From Carboxylicivirga linearis (GTDB lineage Bacteria; Bacteroidota; Bacteroidia; Bacteroidales; Marinilabiliaceae), in NCBI RefSeq assembly GCF_018271995.1, contig NZ_JAGUCO010000010.1, positions 62,001-126,000 of the forward strand: 64,000 nucleotides of DNA. Reading direction: 5' to 3'. The notes below the pieces were generated by a model that saw only the letters and a program-made list of their open reading frames with translations, did no database searches and was not told the origin of the DNA. Below are positions 61,890-64,000 of the stretch, piece by piece. The stretch's first letter is position 1; each line of letters starts with the position of its first letter. Made by a program: the position numbers and the translations under genes.

Positions 61890-62996
61890 ATGACGGAACG
61901 ATCGTTATTAAATATCTTACTCTCAAAATATTTCATAGGTATATTTGTAGGCTTAACTGTGATTCTGATTGTAGTAATAAGTTATTTTTCAAGTATTAAA
62001 GATCTTGTGATCTTTCCAAGCGAGGAAGAATATACTTTTGGAGGATATACCGATAAAGTCAATCAGGGAGCATCTGAGATTATTGAACTTACTATCTCTG
62101 ATTCTACCTTATTATTTCATTTTAGACTGAAAGAAGGATTTTTTAGTCCTTATGCTGGCTTTAGTATTTCTCGCAAAGATGGTAAGTCCATTGATGCATC
62201 CGAATATAACCAGATTAGCTTGTGTGTATTAGGGGAAAATATTAAGCGATTAGGTGTAGGAGTTTATGGAGTGTTGAATGATGCTGATGAAGAAGGGGAG
62301 AATCTTTTTCATTCCTATTTAAATATATCAGATGTTAAAGAAATTTATCATATTTCTAAAAGTCAGCTTCAACATCCCGACTGGTGGGAAGATTTATACC
62401 AGATAACGGATTCAGAGAATGATGAGCCGGATTTTTCAAGGATTATGCATTTAAATATAGGTTCTGCTTATTCACCAGATATCAACACGGATAAAACCAT
62501 AGAAATTTACACAATCGCTTTTACAAGGGATAATTCACGGCTTTTTACGCTTCTGGCTATTGTTTATATTGTATTAATTGTATCGTTGTTTGTTTTCTTT
62601 TATATACGTCTTTATATAAACAAAAAGGGAGACTCGGTAACAGTTACTTATCAGCCGGTTGAATTAAAAAAAGAGAATGCTGTGGAAGATGATATTTGTC
62701 TGGGGTTTATAAATCTACACTTTCATGATAATGATTTAAACCTGGATGTAGTAGCAGAAAAAACAGGTGTTAGTCAACGAAAAATTACCAATCTTATCAA
62801 TAATCGATTCAATTGTAATTTTAAAAGCTATATCAATCGAATTAGAATAAATGAGGCGAAACGATTACTAAGTGAAACTGATATGAACATTGGTGAGATA
62901 GCATACAAAGTAGGGTTTAATAATCAAAGTCATTTTAATCGAGTCTTTAAAGCAGAAAATAATATCAGCCCTTCGGAATATAGAGAAAATCAATGA
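61890..62996 (+). CDS. Membrane-anchored AraC-family regulator with extracytoplasmic sensor domain
   Basis: A 368-residue protein with two predicted transmembrane helices (about 14-33 and 218-240) flanking an extracytoplasmic domain of roughly 180 residues. That domain has a jelly-roll-like pattern (LLFHFRLKEGFFSPYAGFSI, SEYNQISLCVLG, W165-W166, a closing IEIYTIAF strand) reminiscent of CBM11/CIA30-type carbohydrate-binding folds. The cytoplasmic C-terminus (268-368) is an AraC-type double HTH (LDVVAEKTGVSQRKITNLIN, IGEIAYKVGFNNQSHFNRVFK). There is no kinase or receiver domain, so this is a one-component transmembrane regulator. It follows the four T9SS genes, which it may control. Target and ligand are inference. 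Confidence 0.85.
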   Translation: MTERSLLNILLSKYFIGIFVGLTVILIVVISYFSSIKDLVIFPSEEEYTFGGYTDKVNQGASEIIELTISDSTLLFHFRLKEGFFSPYAGFSISRKDGKSIDASEYNQISLCVLGENIKRLGVGVYGVLNDADEEGENLFHSYLNISDVKEIYHISKSQLQHPDWWEDLYQITDSENDEPDFSRIMHLNIGSAYSPDINTDKTIEIYTIAFTRDNSRLFTLLAIVYIVLIVSLFVFFYIRLYINKKGDSVTVTYQPVELKKENAVEDDICLGFINLHFHDNDLNLDVVAEKTGVSQRKITNLINNRFNCNFKSYINRIRINEAKRLLSETDMNIGEIAYKVGFNNQSHFNRVFKAENNISPSEYRENQ

Positions 62997-63054
62997 TTTG
63001 GTATTCTGTTATTTAACGAATAGAGATTGGCAAAGGAATATGGTGTGATAAAAT

Positions 63055-63092
63055 AATAAAGCCTGTAAATCATTCGATTTACAGGCTTTATT
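63055..63092. terminator. Strong bidirectional terminator downstream of the AraC regulator
   Basis: A perfect 17-bp stem (63055-63071 with 63076-63092), loop ATTC, AATAAAGCC start and its complement at the end. It may serve the AraC gene on the + strand or be the original terminator of a tRNA whose 3' end lies next to it on the - strand. Confidence 0.92.
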
Positions 63093-63093
63093 G

Positions 63094-63109
63094 TGATCCC
63101 GACAGGATC
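63094..63109 (-). other. tRNA 3'-end-like sequence, possible attachment-site remnant
   Basis: The - strand reads GATCCTGTCGGGATCA. This resembles the T-stem 3' strand, acceptor 3' strand and discriminator of a Bacteroidota tRNA-Arg that starts GATCCCG, as I recall it. A terminator follows within two bases, as it would after a real tRNA. The 5' part of a tRNA is absent to the right, so this could be the displaced 3' end left at one side of an integrated element. The match is short and from memory. The six-base inverted repeat TGATCC/GGATCA gives an alternative, simple-hairpin explanation. Confidence 0.35.
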
Positions 63110-63390
63110 ATGAATAATTTGTTATGTTGTTTATTATCAATAAACTAATAAGCGTTTAAAATAATGGGTCTCTTTAAAGTCTCTTTCAATATTTTGTCAA
63201 CAAATTTATGAAAAAATAATTGACAATAAAATAGAAAACACTTTAGTATTAAAATCATTAAATTGATCATTTTTAATTTAACTCTTAATCTCATAATTAT
63301 TAGATGAAATCATAATTACTTCTTCATTTTTATTTCAATCAACTTATATATGTATACATCAATAGATATTTGATTGTAAAATAGTGCTAG

Positions 63391-63561
63391 ATTTCTCTCA
63401 TTTTTTCAATAGGGAGCAAATATAATGCTAGTAGTCTAAAATCTTATGGGCAAGAAATTCTTGATTACGCAGAACAATATAATATCGATCGTATAATCAT
63501 TATCTTAAAAAGATTTCCACTATTAATAGATGAATTAAGGGAGCAGATCAGTAATAATTAA
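63391..63561 (+). pseudogene. Remnant resembling the C-terminal tail of a hybrid histidine kinase
   Basis: An open frame of 56 codons without ATG, beginning right after TAG 63388-63390 and ending in TAA 63559-63561. The translated segment contains LKSYGQEILDYAEQYNID followed by ILKRFPLLIDEL. This resembles the L-x-x-Y-x-x-x-L-x-x-x-x-x-x-F-D-I-x-x-I-x-x-x-L-x-x-F-P motif found at the very end of many Bacteroidota hybrid sensor kinases. No upstream kinase domains are present, so it is likely a leftover fragment. The call is by eye on a short peptide. Confidence 0.4.
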
Positions 63562-63953
63562 TTCAGTGTGATTATCTCATAAGGTAAAGTTCGGAATCAG
63601 AATTAAATAGGAGGGATTCATACATAGGTTAGTAACACTGTTGAATGTTTTTATAAAGCTAAGTCCTTCCTTTTTCTAATTATTTTACAACTAAATTGCG
63701 AATGAATAATGATTAATAAAATTCGATTGTAAAGTTACATCTAGCTTTGTATCAGTTATACTTTTAGAGTACAAAATTCTTTAAATGGAATAAAGAGCAA
63801 TTCTATTCATTTAGTGAACAAATAATTCTTTCTCAGGTTTAATTAATATCTAATTAAGATGTTGTTAATCAGTAATTATTAGGTTTTTTTTGAAAGTGGG
63901 GTATTTTTATTACCTTATATCTAGTTAACTATAACTGACAGAAATAGAGCTCA

Positions 63954-64000
63954 ATGTTTACTTATAAAAGATTACTTAAGGTTATTATTTTTTTGTATCT
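63954..64000 (+). CDS. Start of a probable exported protein (truncated by window end)
   Basis: ATG at 63954 opens 15 codons to the window edge: Met, a few polar or basic residues (YKR, K), then a hydrophobic run VIIFLY, as in a signal peptide. TTTG at 63890-63893 and TACCTTAT (63912-63919) form a weak promoter match about 35 bases upstream. Function cannot be judged. Confidence 0.4.
   Translation, partial: MFTYKRLLKVIIFLY

Larger units (their letters stand above)
62997..63953. other. Gene-poor region at the right end
   Basis: About 950 bases with no intact gene. It contains the terminator, the tRNA-like tail, a spaced inverted repeat TTGTCAA/TTGACAA (63194-63226) and the decayed frame at 63391-63561. 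The rest is AT-rich without recognisable structure. Confidence 0.6.

Noticed and set aside
49750-61890. T9SS array as a CRISPR or satellite repeat
   Set aside because: Repetition comes from paralogous protein modules with diverged codons, not from short direct repeats with spacers.

Overview
This window is a polysaccharide-degradation region from a member of the Bacteroidota. The evidence is two SusC/SusD pairs, lipoproteins with short hydrophobic signals, TAnnTTTG-type -7 promoter elements, a hybrid two-component regulator, a FecI/FecR pair and four proteins with type IX secretion (T9SS) C-terminal tails. The AT-rich sequence and the gene mix would fit Marinilabiliales or a close relative, but the sequence alone does not prove this.

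Region 1 (1-21302, + strand) is a hemicellulose locus. It opens with the last codons of a sialate-O-acetylesterase-like enzyme. A cytoplasmic cellobiose/mannobiose 2-epimerase, a SASA-type acetylesterase lipoprotein, a GH5 lipoprotein, a GH27 alpha-galactosidase and a GH9 glucanase follow. This set fits acetylated galactoglucomannan. Next comes a promoter and an operon of SusC, SusD, a surface glycan-binding lipoprotein, a BACON-BACON-GH5 endoglucanase and a PA14-containing GH31 (alpha-xylosidase type), closed by a terminator at 18635-18667. A GH3 beta-glucosidase and a hybrid two-component regulator (21320-25420) complete what looks like a xyloglucan utilisation locus.

Region 2 (25484-27123) has a small TPR protein and a divergent NagB/6-phosphogluconolactonase-fold protein, separated from their neighbours by strong terminators.

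Region 3 (27312-46508, - strand) is a second polysaccharide locus with a different regulatory logic: ECF sigma factor, FecR anti-sigma and an STN-containing SusC with its SusD. Its enzymes are a GH2 beta-galactosidase, a GH51, a GH43-like/GH51 fusion, a DUF2264 protein and a tandem GH43-GH43. It suits arabinose- and galactose-decorated glycans (arabinan, arabinogalactan, or the side chains of the xyloglucan handled next door).

Region 4 (46863-62996) holds four large paralogous T9SS-secreted proteins built from LamG-like, cadherin-like beta-sandwich and beta-trefoil-like modules, with a DUF6261-like gene between the first and second. It ends with a membrane-anchored AraC-type regulator whose extracytoplasmic domain looks like a carbohydrate-binding jelly roll. 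One paralog is an evident mosaic of two others. I consider this array plus its transmembrane regulator the best candidate for an undescribed system.

Region 5 (62997-64000) is nearly gene-free. It contains a perfect 17-bp terminator, a short sequence like the 3' end of a tRNA on the - strand, a remnant resembling the tail of a hybrid histidine kinase, and the first codons of a gene cut by the window edge.
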